Part shown: in pieces, positions 35,971-45,177 of the stretch
How the letters are laid out: the number at the start of each line of letters is the position of its first letter
Numbering within the stretch: position 1 is the stretch's first letter
Assembly: GCF_000828085.3 (NCBI RefSeq)
Contig: NZ_JXCA02000031.1
Span: 127,858-191,857 of the forward strand
DNA from: Scytonema tolypothrichoides VB-61278
GTDB taxonomy: Bacteria; Cyanobacteriota; Cyanobacteriia; Cyanobacteriales; Nostocaceae
Direction: 5' to 3'
DNA length: 64,000 bases
The notes under the pieces: generated by a model
The model's input: the letters and a program-made list of their open reading frames with translations, nothing else
Told to the model about the DNA's origin: nothing
The model's database searches: none
Translations under genes and position numbers: made by a program

Positions 35971-36396
35971 TTAGCCGTTTGCAATGCGCCACGAGTTGTA
36001 GGCTAGGAATTTACAATCTTTGGGCAGAGCATTTTGGCATAATCGCTTACCAGTTTTTAGCGCGTGAAGCGAAATTGTCTTTCTTTCAGGGTCTTTTTTA
36101 GTTGGCGATTCCTGCCAGCCACCGACGTAGCAAAAACCATATCTAGGATGTTTGACAACCTCGCCACGCTTAAAACCAGCACTGATTGTCCCACCGTAGC
36201 GAGGTCTGATATGTCCGCAGTAATGTTGTAGTCGATGAAGTTGGCGACGGTGAAGTTCTAGTGGAACGATCTCAACCAACGAGGTGTTATCGGGGGCAGT
36301 ATGACCGCCAACGTACCAATTAGCCAAAACCCAAGAGTCAACGCAATGAGCATCAAACTTATTGGATAGTTTATTTTTAGATTTTTTTAAACCCAA
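35971..36396 (-). pseudogene. 3' fragment of an IscB-type RNA-guided nuclease gene
   Basis: The 141 residues contain KFDAHCVDSWVLANW, which looks like the RuvC-III region, then GGHTAPDN, LELHRRQLHRLQ, and RPRYGGT...GFKRGEVVKHPRYGFCYVGG. They end KTGKRLCQNALP...CKFLAYNSW. This matches the C-terminal end of cyanobacterial IscB (RRXRR/HNH) proteins. The RuvC-I, bridge helix and HNH parts are absent, so it cannot cut DNA. No complete copy is in the window; see the structured segment at the right edge. Confidence 0.65.
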
Positions 36397-36545
36397 AGCT
36401 TGACCTCCTTAATTTGCTATAGAATGCTACTCTATAGGGATTCAGAGAATCCCGCGTTTGGGGCGAAAGTTGTTGTGCTATAAGGTGCTAATAAAGTCCT
36501 AAAAATAGGACTGAACTAACTGATTTAATTTAGATATATTATAAG

Positions 36546-36560
36546 ACTAAACGGTTTAGT
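36546..36560. promoter_or_regulatory. TetR-type operator upstream of devB
   Basis: ACTAAACGGTTTAGT is a perfect 7-bp inverted repeat with one central base. It lies 25 bases before the ATG at 36585 and overlaps an AT-rich region with TATATT and TATAAG boxes. The position suits repression by a TetR-family protein, and the candidate regulator is at 34580. Confidence 0.6.
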
Positions 36561-36584
36561 TTTACAGGTAAGGGAACGAGAACT

Positions 36585-37889
36585 ATGCTTGAACACTCGA
36601 ACCTGGAGGGTTCATCTGAGCTAAAACCTATATTTCGTCTACCTTTTCTTCTAGTTATACTAGCAACTATAACATCAGGTGGAATTAGTGTTTATACTGT
36701 TCAACGATTTCAGAATAACGCAAAAACGGCAAAAGAGCAAGCGGCTCCTGTAGTAAAAGTCACAACAGTGACAGCCTTAGGACGATTAGAGCCAAAGGGA
36801 GAAGTCATTAAACTTTCTGCACCAACATCAGCAGAAGGAAATCGGGTGGAACAGTTGCTTGTCCGGGAAGGAACTAAGGTTAAGGAAGGGCAGTTGGTTG
36901 CGATTTTGGATAGTCGCGATAAACTAGGTGCAGCAGTAGCAGAAGCACAAGAGCAAGTACGAGTCGCCCAAGCAAATCTTGCCCAAATCAAAGCGGGTGC
37001 CAAAAAGGGTGAAATAGACGCGCAAAAAGCAGCTATTGCTCGCCTGCAAGCAGAACAAGATACGGAAGTTCTAGCACAAGAAGCAACCATTGCCCGCTTA
37101 GAGGCAGAAAGAGATACAGAAGTTCTAGCACAAGAAGCAACCATTGCTCAACTAGAGGCACAGCTAAACAATGCCCTAGCGGAATACCGACGCTATCAAA
37201 CACTTTATCAACAAGGAGCGATTTCTACCTCGTTCCAGGATAGCAAGCGCTTGACTCTGACTACAGCACAGCAAAAAATAGTAGAAGCACGAGCAAATCT
37301 CAAACGTATTGAAACATCCCGAAAACAACAACTGGCAGAAGCACGAGCAAATCTCAAACGCATCGAAACATCCCGAGAACAACAACTGGCAGAGGCACGA
37401 GCAACCTTAGATAGAATTGCAGAAGTGCGTTCTGTGGATGTTGCAGCAGCACAGGCAGAAGTTAATCGTGCCATAGCAGGGGTAAAAAGAGCAGAGGCGA
37501 ATTTAAGACAGGCTTTCGTGCGATCACCCCAAGAAGGAGAAGTCTTCAAAATTCGTACCCGTCCTGGAGAGTTAGTCTCTAATGACGGTATAGTCGAGAT
37601 GGGGCAAAACAGCCAAATGTATGCAGTTGCAGAAGTTTACCAAAGTGACATCAATAAAGTACGTTTGGGGCAACGAGTACAACTACTGAGTGATTCTGTA
37701 GTTGGTGAATTGTCAGGGATTGTAGATCGGATTGACTCGGAAGTTTTACGGCAAAATGTTATCAACAGCGACCCCACAAGCAATATTGACTCCAGAATTG
37801 TGGAAGTGCATGTCAGACTTGATCAGCCATCCAGCAAGAAAGCAGCTAAATTCTCTAATTTGCAAGTCAAGGCGGTGATTTCACTGTGA
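36585..37889 (+). CDS. devB: DevB-type membrane fusion protein of an ABC exporter
   Basis: The 434-residue HlyD/DevB-family protein has an N-terminal membrane anchor (about residues 20-42) and a lipoyl half motif VTALGRLEPKGEVIKLSAP. A long coiled coil (about 115-300) follows, then the second lipoyl half RSPQEGEVFKIRTRPGELV and a beta-barrel domain. The coiled coil contains internal duplications: TEVLAQEATIA(R/Q)LEA twice and LAEARANLKRIETSR twice. DevB links the inner-membrane pump to TolC for export of glycolipids or other substrates. It overlaps devC by 4 bases. Confidence 0.88.
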   Translation: MLEHSNLEGSSELKPIFRLPFLLVILATITSGGISVYTVQRFQNNAKTAKEQAAPVVKVTTVTALGRLEPKGEVIKLSAPTSAEGNRVEQLLVREGTKVKEGQLVAILDSRDKLGAAVAEAQEQVRVAQANLAQIKAGAKKGEIDAQKAAIARLQAEQDTEVLAQEATIARLEAERDTEVLAQEATIAQLEAQLNNALAEYRRYQTLYQQGAISTSFQDSKRLTLTTAQQKIVEARANLKRIETSRKQQLAEARANLKRIETSREQQLAEARATLDRIAEVRSVDVAAAQAEVNRAIAGVKRAEANLRQAFVRSPQEGEVFKIRTRPGELVSNDGIVEMGQNSQMYAVAEVYQSDINKVRLGQRVQLLSDSVVGELSGIVDRIDSEVLRQNVINSDPTSNIDSRIVEVHVRLDQPSSKKAAKFSNLQVKAVISL

Positions 37890-39079
37890 TTGGACTAATA
37901 ACCCAGCAAATCCAGCAACTAAGCAGGCGAACACCACTAGGATGGCTGCAACTGAGTCACCAGAAGGGGCGCTTTTTAGTAGCATTAGCAGGAATTGCCT
38001 TCGCGGATGTTCTCATGTTTATACAAATTGGGTTTCAAGCTGCCTTATTTGACAGTAACACCAGACTGCATACTGCGATGCAAGCAGACATTTTTTTAAT
38101 GAGTCTCCAAGGACGTAACCTGGCATATCTGTCTACATTTCCTCGACGGCGATTGTTCCAGGCGATGGATATACCCGGGGTAAAGTCAGCGGACGCAATG
38201 TATATTAACTTTCTTGATTGGAAGAATCCCGAAACGCTTAAGAAGACTGCAGTCCTCGTAGTAGGAATAAATCCTAATAAGCCAGCTTTTGATTTACCAG
38301 ATGTTAACCGTCAATTAAATGTTCTCAAGCTACCGGATACAGTTTTATTTGACCGTGGTTCTCAAGGAGATTACGCCAAGATCATAGCCCAAATCGACCA
38401 AGGGAAATCGGTTAACACTGAAATAGGACGGCGGACAGTCACTGTGAGTGGCTTATTTAAAGTCGGGGCTTCCTTTATTGCTGATGGTAGTTTGATCACC
38501 AGCGACCAAAACTTTTTGCGACTCTTTCCCAGACAAGAAGCAAGCAACGTGAATCTAGGTTTGATTCAGCTACAACCAGGTTATGACCCTAAGCTTGTGT
38601 CAAAGACCTTGAAATCTTATCTGGGTAGTAATCAGGATGTCAGAGTCTTCACAAAAGAGGAATTTATTAAATTTGAGAAAGACTACTGGCAAAAAAGTAC
38701 TGCAATCGGCTTTATCTTTAGCTTGGGTGCAGCAATGGGCTTCATGGTAGGGGTGATTATCGTATATCAAGTCCTTTCCACCGATGTGAATGCACATATG
38801 AAAGAATACGCCACCTTCAAAGCAATGGGTTATCGTAACGCCTACTTATTAGGAGTGGTGTTTGAAGAAGCAATCATTCTGGCAGTATTGGGTTTTCTAC
38901 CTGGTATCACTGTGTCTATGGGACTATATGCTCTCACGCGGAATGCCACCGGTTTACCGCTAATCATGACAATATCACGAGCAGTTTGGGTACAGATGCT
39001 GACGATTATTATGTGTATGATTTCTGGGGCGATCGCCACTCGTAAAGTCCAATCTGCTGACCCCGCTGATATGTTCTAA
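37886..39079 (+). CDS. devC: DevC-type ABC exporter permease
   Basis: The 397-residue permease starts at a GTG that overlaps the devB stop. It shows TPLGWLQLSHQKGRFLVALAGIAFA at the first membrane helix, a large periplasmic domain, and three C-terminal helices (FIFSLGAAMGFMVGVIIVY and following). It ends KVQSADPADMF. This is the MacB/FtsX-like fold of DevC. In heterocyst formers such transporters export envelope glycolipids; several paralogues exist per genome, so the substrate here is not known. Confidence 0.88.
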   Translation: MIGLITQQIQQLSRRTPLGWLQLSHQKGRFLVALAGIAFADVLMFIQIGFQAALFDSNTRLHTAMQADIFLMSLQGRNLAYLSTFPRRRLFQAMDIPGVKSADAMYINFLDWKNPETLKKTAVLVVGINPNKPAFDLPDVNRQLNVLKLPDTVLFDRGSQGDYAKIIAQIDQGKSVNTEIGRRTVTVSGLFKVGASFIADGSLITSDQNFLRLFPRQEASNVNLGLIQLQPGYDPKLVSKTLKSYLGSNQDVRVFTKEEFIKFEKDYWQKSTAIGFIFSLGAAMGFMVGVIIVYQVLSTDVNAHMKEYATFKAMGYRNAYLLGVVFEEAIILAVLGFLPGITVSMGLYALTRNATGLPLIMTISRAVWVQMLTIIMCMISGAIATRKVQSADPADMF

Positions 39080-39128
39080 ACTCATGTTGTACAGAACCAG
39101 AAGACTCAAAGACGCACCGGACACGCAG

Positions 39129-39172
39129 AATGACTAATCACTAATGACCAATGACTAATAACTAATGACTAT
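39129..39172. repeat. STRR, AATGACT heptamers, abutting the devA start
   Basis: Units of the form TAATGAC/ACTAATG run into the start of devA, and the ATGACTATG at the start is itself in phase with the repeat. No Shine-Dalgarno sequence remains between devC and devA. Confidence 0.75.
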
Positions 39173-39869
39173 GACGAATCAACCTGTTATCTCTATTCAA
39201 AATCTCAACCACTACTTTGGTAAAGGTCAACTTCGCAAACAAGTGCTACATGACATCAACTTAGAGATTAACGCCGGTGAAATTATCATTATGACAGGTC
39301 CGTCTGGTTCTGGGAAAACCACACTTCTGACCTTGGTAGGTGGGTTGCGTTCTGCCCAAGAAGGTAGTTTGCGAGTGTTAGGACGAGAACTCTGTGGTGC
39401 GAATGCAGAACAACTCACACTAGCGCGACGTAGTAACGGCTATATTTTCCAAGCACACAACCTGCATGGTAGCTTAAGCGCACTGCAAAACGTCAGGATG
39501 GGCTTGGAACTCCACAAAGGTATAACTCCAGCAGAAATGAAAAGACGTTCAGCCGAGATGCTAGAGTTGGTAGGATTGGGGAATCGTCTCAATTATTATC
39601 CGGATGATTTGTCAGGGGGGCAAAAACAACGGGTTGCGATCGCCCGTGCCCTGGTGAGTCACCCCAAAATGGTTCTCGCAGATGAACCCACCGCCGCCCT
39701 TGATAGTAAGTCGGGTCGAGATGTGGTGAACTTGATGCATAATTTAGCGAAAGAGCAAGCTTGTACGATTTTGTTAGTGACTCATGATAATCGTATTTTG
39801 GACATAGCCGATCGCATTGTCTACATGGAAGATGGTAAGTTAGCGAAAGCTCCTGCTACTGTTGGATAG
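39165..39869 (+). CDS. devA: DevA-type ABC exporter ATPase
   Basis: The 234-residue ATPase has Walker A TGPSGSGKTTLLTLVGG, the Q-loop IFQAHNLHGS, the signature LSGGQKQRVAIARAL, Walker B MVLADEPTAALD, and the H-loop VTHDNRI. It belongs to the MacB/LolD-like group that works with DevC. The start may be ATG 39165 or ATG 39171. An 85-base spacer with heptamer repeats separates it from devC, unlike the tight devB-devC overlap. Confidence 0.92.
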   Translation: MTMTNQPVISIQNLNHYFGKGQLRKQVLHDINLEINAGEIIIMTGPSGSGKTTLLTLVGGLRSAQEGSLRVLGRELCGANAEQLTLARRSNGYIFQAHNLHGSLSALQNVRMGLELHKGITPAEMKRRSAEMLELVGLGNRLNYYPDDLSGGQKQRVAIARALVSHPKMVLADEPTAALDSKSGRDVVNLMHNLAKEQACTILLVTHDNRILDIADRIVYMEDGKLAKAPATVG

Positions 39870-39904
39870 CAATATCAGTAGACCGAAAACTTTTTAAGAG
39901 TGAC

Positions 39905-40394
39905 GAAAGAATAAGGTTTTCAACCGTCGTTTTTGGGCCTGGCGATAAGCCTCTGGCTTTAGCTTTTGCGTATCGCCTCACAAGCGATCACTATGTGCGT
40001 CCACCAGAACAAAGGTGCTTGAAAGGTGATTAAGTAAGTCGGCGCTAATATTTCAAACTATGTTAAGAAATGTAAATGTAGGGGAGCCAGTGCGTTGCCA
40101 AGAGAAGTTTGAGCGGAGGTTTCCTCCGTCCCTTGCGCGTCTGGTGGAGGAGACTCAAAGCTATGCCCTACGGGCACGCTGCGCGAACGGAGGGTTCCCT
40201 CCGTTGTTCGCGTAGCGTCTGGTGGAGGAGATAGCAACTGGCGTTGTGTTGTCGCCAAGCGCCGCACCTTCAAGAATTCAAGGTGTTGTACCCCAAGGCA
40301 TAACACAACGCCAGGTACTACAACGGGGGGAACCTCCGCACCGTACTGGCTCCCCTACGGACAATTTATATTTCTTCATATACATTGAGAGGTC
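39905..40394. repeat. Spacer of dispersed palindromic repeats
   Basis: Modules include GGCGATAAGCC...GCGTATCGCC near 39950, GAGCGGAGGTTTCCTCCGT near 40110, GCCCTACGGGCACGCTGCGCG near 40163, CGGAGGGTTCCCTCCG near 40188, and CTGGTGGAGGAGA twice. They match the modules at 301-500 and 60080-60320. No gene is supported. Confidence 0.65.
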
Positions 40395-40536
40395 ATTTAT
40401 AAAGTAAATCTTAAGAGCCGGATTGATGTATTTTGTAGGTTGGGTCGAGGTAAGCAGACCCAACTTACGAACATAAATGTTGGGTAACGCTAAAACTCTA
40501 CCCAACCTACACAGACTTAATCTTTACTTTATAAAT
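40395..40536. mobile_element. MITE-like element of 142 bp
   Basis: ATTTATAAAGTAAA at 40395-40408 and its exact complement at 40523-40536 are the ends. Inside lies a second inverted repeat GTAGGTTGGGT...ACCCAACCTAC, the same core as at 15536-15610. The right end reaches into the AraC gene and supplies its stop codon. Confidence 0.7.
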
Positions 40537-41447
40537 CTTTCGTTAGGTTCGATTAGATTGGAAGCTTGTATACCGTTGCTGTATTGCTTCGGTGTCACCC
40601 CCGTCAGTTTGCGAAATTGCTGGGTGAAGTGGCTTTGGCTGTTGAACCCACATTCCAGGGCAATTTGCGCGATCAAACAGTCTCGTTGTCTAAGTAGTGT
40701 CTTTGCCCGTTCAACGCGCTGTTGGGTTACATATTGCCAGGGCGTAATTCCCATTGATTGTTTGAACAAGCAGACAAAGTAACACTGACTGATCCCTGCA
40801 ATGTCAGCCAAATCAGCCAGAGTGAAGTCGCGTTCAATGTGGGCGCTGATATAGTTGAGAACTTGACGCAGTTTGGCGGTAGCCAGTCCTCCTTCATACG
40901 TTCGCAACTTCGCACAATGAACAGTATAGTGTCTCAGCAAATGAATCGCTAGTAGATTGGCTAACGAATCTAGATACAGTTGGGTACCACATTGCCCTTG
41001 TTGCAATTGCGATTGCATCATCTGGGCGATCGCCTCAAGCTGAATATCACGTACTTTGAAGGTGGTGAGTAATTCAATGCAATCAGGATCGAGACACTCT
41101 GTTTCAAGGGCAATCTGCCGCAGAAATGCTGGCTCAATCACAAATGATAGCACTTCATCAGATGTTTCGCAGGCACCGAACAAAGGAGCTTGTGCCGGAA
41201 TCACCAGAAGATCCCCTTTACACAAAGGCCCATCATAATCATGTTCACCAATGCGAGAAACTTGCCGGGGCACGTAGCCTAATTCAAATACCAACACATG
41301 ATGGGTAAGTCCACCAGAGGCTTCACACTCCCCGGATGGCTGAATTTGATGTTCTATCATCAAGCCACCTGTGTGGGTAAGATGGCTGGACAATACCCAC
41401 TCATCTTGCATAGTATCCGACGGATGCACAGCAAATGGTGAAGACAT
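40524..41447 (-). CDS. AraC family regulator
   Basis: From ATG 41447 (GAGG nine bases before) the protein has 307 residues. A cupin-like sensing domain covers about residues 20-180. The AraC double HTH follows: LADLADIAGISQCYFVCLFK, GITPWQYVTQQRVERAKTLL and IALECGFNSQSHFTQQFRKL, ending TGVTPKQY. The final residues FIK and the TAA are encoded by the right end of the inserted element at 40395-40536. It is divergent from the S41 protease gene and could regulate it. Confidence 0.9.
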   Translation of the reverse strand: MSSPFAVHPSDTMQDEWVLSSHLTHTGGLMIEHQIQPSGECEASGGLTHHVLVFELGYVPRQVSRIGEHDYDGPLCKGDLLVIPAQAPLFGACETSDEVLSFVIEPAFLRQIALETECLDPDCIELLTTFKVRDIQLEAIAQMMQSQLQQGQCGTQLYLDSLANLLAIHLLRHYTVHCAKLRTYEGGLATAKLRQVLNYISAHIERDFTLADLADIAGISQCYFVCLFKQSMGITPWQYVTQQRVERAKTLLRQRDCLIAQIALECGFNSQSHFTQQFRKLTGVTPKQYSNGIQASNLIEPNERFIK

Positions 41448-41706
41448 ACAGTAAACCTCGTTGATCAACAGATCTGTTAGCACTAACGTAGTCCTGGGAT
41501 CGCACCACTCAGGAACTAGGCGCTAGCAGACACTTTAGCAAACGGCAAACCTATTTCTAACCTCCTAAAGGACAAACTTAAGAGACTGCTCTTTATTTAA
41601 CATCAAAAGATTCTGATAAATTTCAAAAGAAACTGAAAGACAAACTCTCAGCAACAGTTCAATAATGGTTTCATTTTGTTCTGTCTAGTTTCTTGCCATT
41701 CAGTTG

Positions 41707-42855
41707 ATGCATACCATTAGGACTATAATTAGCGTTTTGCTTGTGATCGCTCTGGTGAGTTTAACAAGTTGCCTAGCGGGCGATCGCACTTCGGTCAATA
41801 CTAAAACGAGTCAGGTCAGCCAGATGAGCCAAACAAAAAACAGACGCTTGCAGTCAGTGCCGATCCTGGAAAAAACAGCAGATGTCATTGAACAGAACTA
41901 CGTGTTTCCTGAAAAAGGAAGACAAATTGCTGAACGTTTGCGAGCGAAAACCAAAGCCAACGGCTATAACCAAAAGGATGCAAACGATCTTGCCCAAGCA
42001 GTCACTGCCGACTTAAAACAGTGGAGCGACCAAGATCAACACCTCTGGCTAGATTACAAACAAGGAGAATGGTCAAAGCGCAAAGCCAAAGACCCAGCCG
42101 AAATGCTCACGCAACTTAGACAGCGAATGCTCTTGTTTAGTGATGGCATTGTTGATGTTCGACGGCTACCTGGAAACCTTGGCTATTTAAGAATTGATTC
42201 TTTGCTTCCCAGTGCTACGTTCACGCAGAGGCTGCGAGCTGCTGTCAGATTACTTCAAAACACCTATGGTTTAATCCTCGACCTCCGGGCGTGTGGCGGA
42301 GGAGAGCCAGCAGTGACGGCAGAAGCAGTTAGCTTTTTCTTGTCTCGCGGCAAGGTGCCTGTCAGCACCGTTCGGGTTCGATGGGACGGCGCTATTCCTC
42401 GTCGGATTGAATCAATCGTTCGCGGCATGGAGAAAACCTATTCAACAGACTTTGGCAAAGATAGTTACGGCGAATCTCGCCTGATTCATCTGCTCACCAG
42501 TAGCGATACTTTCTCTGGATGCGAGGAGCTAGCGTATGATCTAGAAGCATTTAAACGGGTACGTTTGTTTGGGCAAACTACAAAAGGCGGCGCGCACGCG
42601 GGTTGGTTTGAGAGGCTTGATGATGACTTCGCGGTTTATGTGGCTTGGGGAGAGGTGATTAATCCCATGACCAAGACAAATTGGGAAAGAAAAGGCATTG
42701 CTCCTGATGAGGTAACAGAAGTAGGCTCTACGTTTCCATCGGCTTATCGTGCTCTATTAAAAGCCACCAAAGACGCAAGAAAAGAACCAGATCTAATTTC
42801 TGAAGCTGATGCTGCCGAGCAAAATCCGCCAGTCATAGATGTTAGAGGGCAATAA
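41707..42855 (+). CDS. Exported S41 family serine protease, probable lipoprotein
   Basis: The 382-residue protein has a lipoprotein signal ending VSLTSCLAG, with the cysteine as the likely lipidation site. Residues 50-130 form the IRBP-like N-terminal helical domain (LEKTADVIEQNYVFPEKG). The S41 catalytic core follows, with GLILDLRACGGGEP, the serine in TFSGCEELAYDL, and GQTTKGGAHAGW. No PDZ domain is evident. It lies opposite the AraC gene with a 259-base shared upstream region. Confidence 0.85.
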   Translation: MHTIRTIISVLLVIALVSLTSCLAGDRTSVNTKTSQVSQMSQTKNRRLQSVPILEKTADVIEQNYVFPEKGRQIAERLRAKTKANGYNQKDANDLAQAVTADLKQWSDQDQHLWLDYKQGEWSKRKAKDPAEMLTQLRQRMLLFSDGIVDVRRLPGNLGYLRIDSLLPSATFTQRLRAAVRLLQNTYGLILDLRACGGGEPAVTAEAVSFFLSRGKVPVSTVRVRWDGAIPRRIESIVRGMEKTYSTDFGKDSYGESRLIHLLTSSDTFSGCEELAYDLEAFKRVRLFGQTTKGGAHAGWFERLDDDFAVYVAWGEVINPMTKTNWERKGIAPDEVTEVGSTFPSAYRALLKATKDARKEPDLISEADAAEQNPPVIDVRGQ

Positions 42856-42946
42856 GCTGCGAATACCTAAGCAATGCTCCTAAATGGAACTTTTAAAAAA
42901 ACACTTTCGACTCAAACTGGGGATTTAGAGAAACAATCAGATTTTC

Positions 42947-43276
42947 TCACATGACAACATTTTCCGTAATGCTCGCATCCCCCAAAGCAACTTTGACGCT
43001 AAATGGTTCTCCCGGTTGACCACTAAATTCAAGTTGTATCGAGTTATCTGCACTTGTTGATTCTGCCATAAGACAAGTAGCTCCAGATTCATCAAGCACA
43101 ATCAGTTGCAAATTTTCTGGTAAATGAATTTGCCTGCCAGTGCCTAGAATTATCTGGACAAAAGGTTGTTTTGGCATCTTGGCGCGAGATAGTCTGGCGG
43201 GGTGGTTCCCGAGATATCTGCGACTCGGGCACCTAAACATATAACTTGTATCGACATCTGTAGAAATTATTTCCAC
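42947..43276 (-). pseudogene. DUF1822 protein, C-terminal remnant
   Basis: The 109 residues contain LPENLQLIVLDESGATCL, then A-D-N-S-I-Q-L-E-F-S-G-Q-P-G-E-P-F-S-V-K and VALGDASITE, matching the end of the cyanobacterial DUF1822 family. The first residues fit poorly and the N-terminal 200 or so residues are missing. DUF1822 genes usually accompany CHAT and sigma-factor-like genes, which fits the signalling flavour of the area. Confidence 0.6.
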
Positions 43277-43341
43277 ACCAATAGGATAACCTGACCGGAA
43301 AATCAGACTATCATTTTGAAAAAAAGTGACTATATCTGAAT

Positions 43342-45177
43342 ATGTGTCAAAATTGTCAACAGGTGATAGAAAAATTAGCTATTAATATTGAACTTTTCTT
43401 CAACGATTTAAATACTCTTGCAAATAAAAAGAAACTTAGTGATTTAGATAGAATCATTATTTGTCACTCTTTATTAGGGTTTTCTCGACAAGAAATAGCT
43501 AATATAGTCAAGTTCTCTGATCAAAAAATTAGAGATAGACTAACTAATAATATATATCCGAGAATAGCAGAGCTAATGTGCGTTGACCAAGAGGAGATAG
43601 CTGGCAATTGGGTAAAAATTATTAATTTTTTACTCAATCCACAAAAAGGTTATAAATTGAATCCTGCTCCTCAATTAAATAGTGATAACTTTCAAGGAAG
43701 TTTTGGTAGACAAATTTTCATTTATCCACCTAACCAAGAAATTGTTAAACATCAGATTGAAGGAACCCATTTTTATCAGCAAGGGCTTTACTATCAAGCA
43801 TTTCAATGTTTTGTCATGGCTTGGAATAAAGAACGGAAGATTTATGGAATTGGTAATCCCGAAGTCTTAATCTATATTAATAACTGCTTAATTGAATATA
43901 AAAAATCTCTTTTACAAGAAAAAGGTATTAAAATTTATACTTTAGCTGTAGTTGTTCCATTTTTTCATAATCAGGGTCACGTCGCAGCCGAAATTTTACG
44001 AGGAATTGCCCAAATACAATTACAAGTCAATCTGCCAAGCTTTGAAAAAATTTCTTTAGGCACAGAGATAAATTTAGATGATATCAAACCCAATGTTTTA
44101 TTGACTCTGGTATCTCGTCACATAGCCCTGCAAATTCTCATTGTTAATGATCCTAATAATTTATACGCACCTTATAACCAAACAGCAGAAAAGTTAGCCG
44201 ACTTAGCACCACAGTTAAACCTGATTGCTATTATTGGTCATTACTCAAGCGAAATGACAAAAAACGCACTGTATTTTTATGCCCGAAAAGGGTTAATTTT
44301 AGTAAATTCTAGTAGTACATCTAATGAACTTTCCGATTTATCTGTAGGTGAAAGTTTATCTTTTTTTAGATTAACGACTCAAGACAGTATTAATGCTAAA
44401 AAAATGGCTGATTATTTGAAGAAAAAAGTTTCCAATCAAATTCCCAAGAAAGTAGCTATTATCTATAATCAAAATAGTACTTACAGTACTTCCTACAGAA
44501 ACAGTCTTAAGAAATATTTAGAACAAGATAAAGAAAAATTTGTTTTTCTAGAGGAATGTAGTTATCTCAGTGAAAATTATTATCAAGTAGAGAAATATAT
44601 AAAAGATATTAGACAAGATGACGTTGATATTATCATCATAATTCCTGATGGAGGAATTGAACCATTATCCCTCGATAACGCTGGGCTGATTAGCCGACTA
44701 AATCTCAACAACTGTCTCATAGCTGGCTCAGCCACTTTTTATCATGATAATGTTTTACATTGGATTCATGAGCAAAACCAGTGTCATTCTATCAATCAAA
44801 ATCAGCATCAAATTATAGCTTGTATTCCTTGGCATTGGCATAGTCAAGAAAACGGGTGTGACAGTTCTAATTCTATAGCGCAGAGTTTTTGTCAAATAGG
44901 CGCTCAGTTATGGGGAACAGAAAACTTAACATGGCGCAGTGCAACAGCTTTTGATTCGGTATTAATAATTTTGAAAATTCTAGAAGAATATCACAGTCAA
45001 GTTAGCCAATGTTTACTGACACACATGAATCAATATTTCAAAGAAAAGAGAAAACATGTAAAGGGAGTTACGGGATTAATTCAATTTGAGAGAAGTGGCG
45101 ATCGCCTCAATCCCCCAGCAGAAATAGTAGCTGTAAAATGGGATGAAGAACAACAAAAATGGAAATGGAAAATATAA
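43342..45177 (+). CDS. Cytosolic LivK-like ligand-binding protein with N-terminal HTH
   Basis: The 611-residue protein lacks a signal peptide or membrane span. Residues 30-100 are an HTH-like domain (LSDLDRIIICHSLLGFSRQE) of the type found at the N-terminus of vWA-MoxR-associated signalling proteins. Residues 140-185 look like a TPR hairpin (GTHFYQQGLYYQAFQCF). From about 200 on there is a type I periplasmic-binding fold (TLAVVVPFFHNQGHVAAEIL, IIGHYSSEMTKNALYFY, VAIIYNQNSTYSTSYRNSL). It is predicted to sense amino acid-like ligands inside the cell and signal to partners. Three Cys near the start (MCQNCQQ) are notable. Confidence 0.65.
   Translation: MCQNCQQVIEKLAINIELFFNDLNTLANKKKLSDLDRIIICHSLLGFSRQEIANIVKFSDQKIRDRLTNNIYPRIAELMCVDQEEIAGNWVKIINFLLNPQKGYKLNPAPQLNSDNFQGSFGRQIFIYPPNQEIVKHQIEGTHFYQQGLYYQAFQCFVMAWNKERKIYGIGNPEVLIYINNCLIEYKKSLLQEKGIKIYTLAVVVPFFHNQGHVAAEILRGIAQIQLQVNLPSFEKISLGTEINLDDIKPNVLLTLVSRHIALQILIVNDPNNLYAPYNQTAEKLADLAPQLNLIAIIGHYSSEMTKNALYFYARKGLILVNSSSTSNELSDLSVGESLSFFRLTTQDSINAKKMADYLKKKVSNQIPKKVAIIYNQNSTYSTSYRNSLKKYLEQDKEKFVFLEECSYLSENYYQVEKYIKDIRQDDVDIIIIIPDGGIEPLSLDNAGLISRLNLNNCLIAGSATFYHDNVLHWIHEQNQCHSINQNQHQIIACIPWHWHSQENGCDSSNSIAQSFCQIGAQLWGTENLTWRSATAFDSVLIILKILEEYHSQVSQCLLTHMNQYFKEKRKHVKGVTGLIQFERSGDRLNPPAEIVAVKWDEEQQKWKWKI

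Noticed and set aside
36710-37144. A 144-codon minus-strand frame within devB
   Set aside because: It is the antisense shadow of the Ala/Glu-rich coiled coil.
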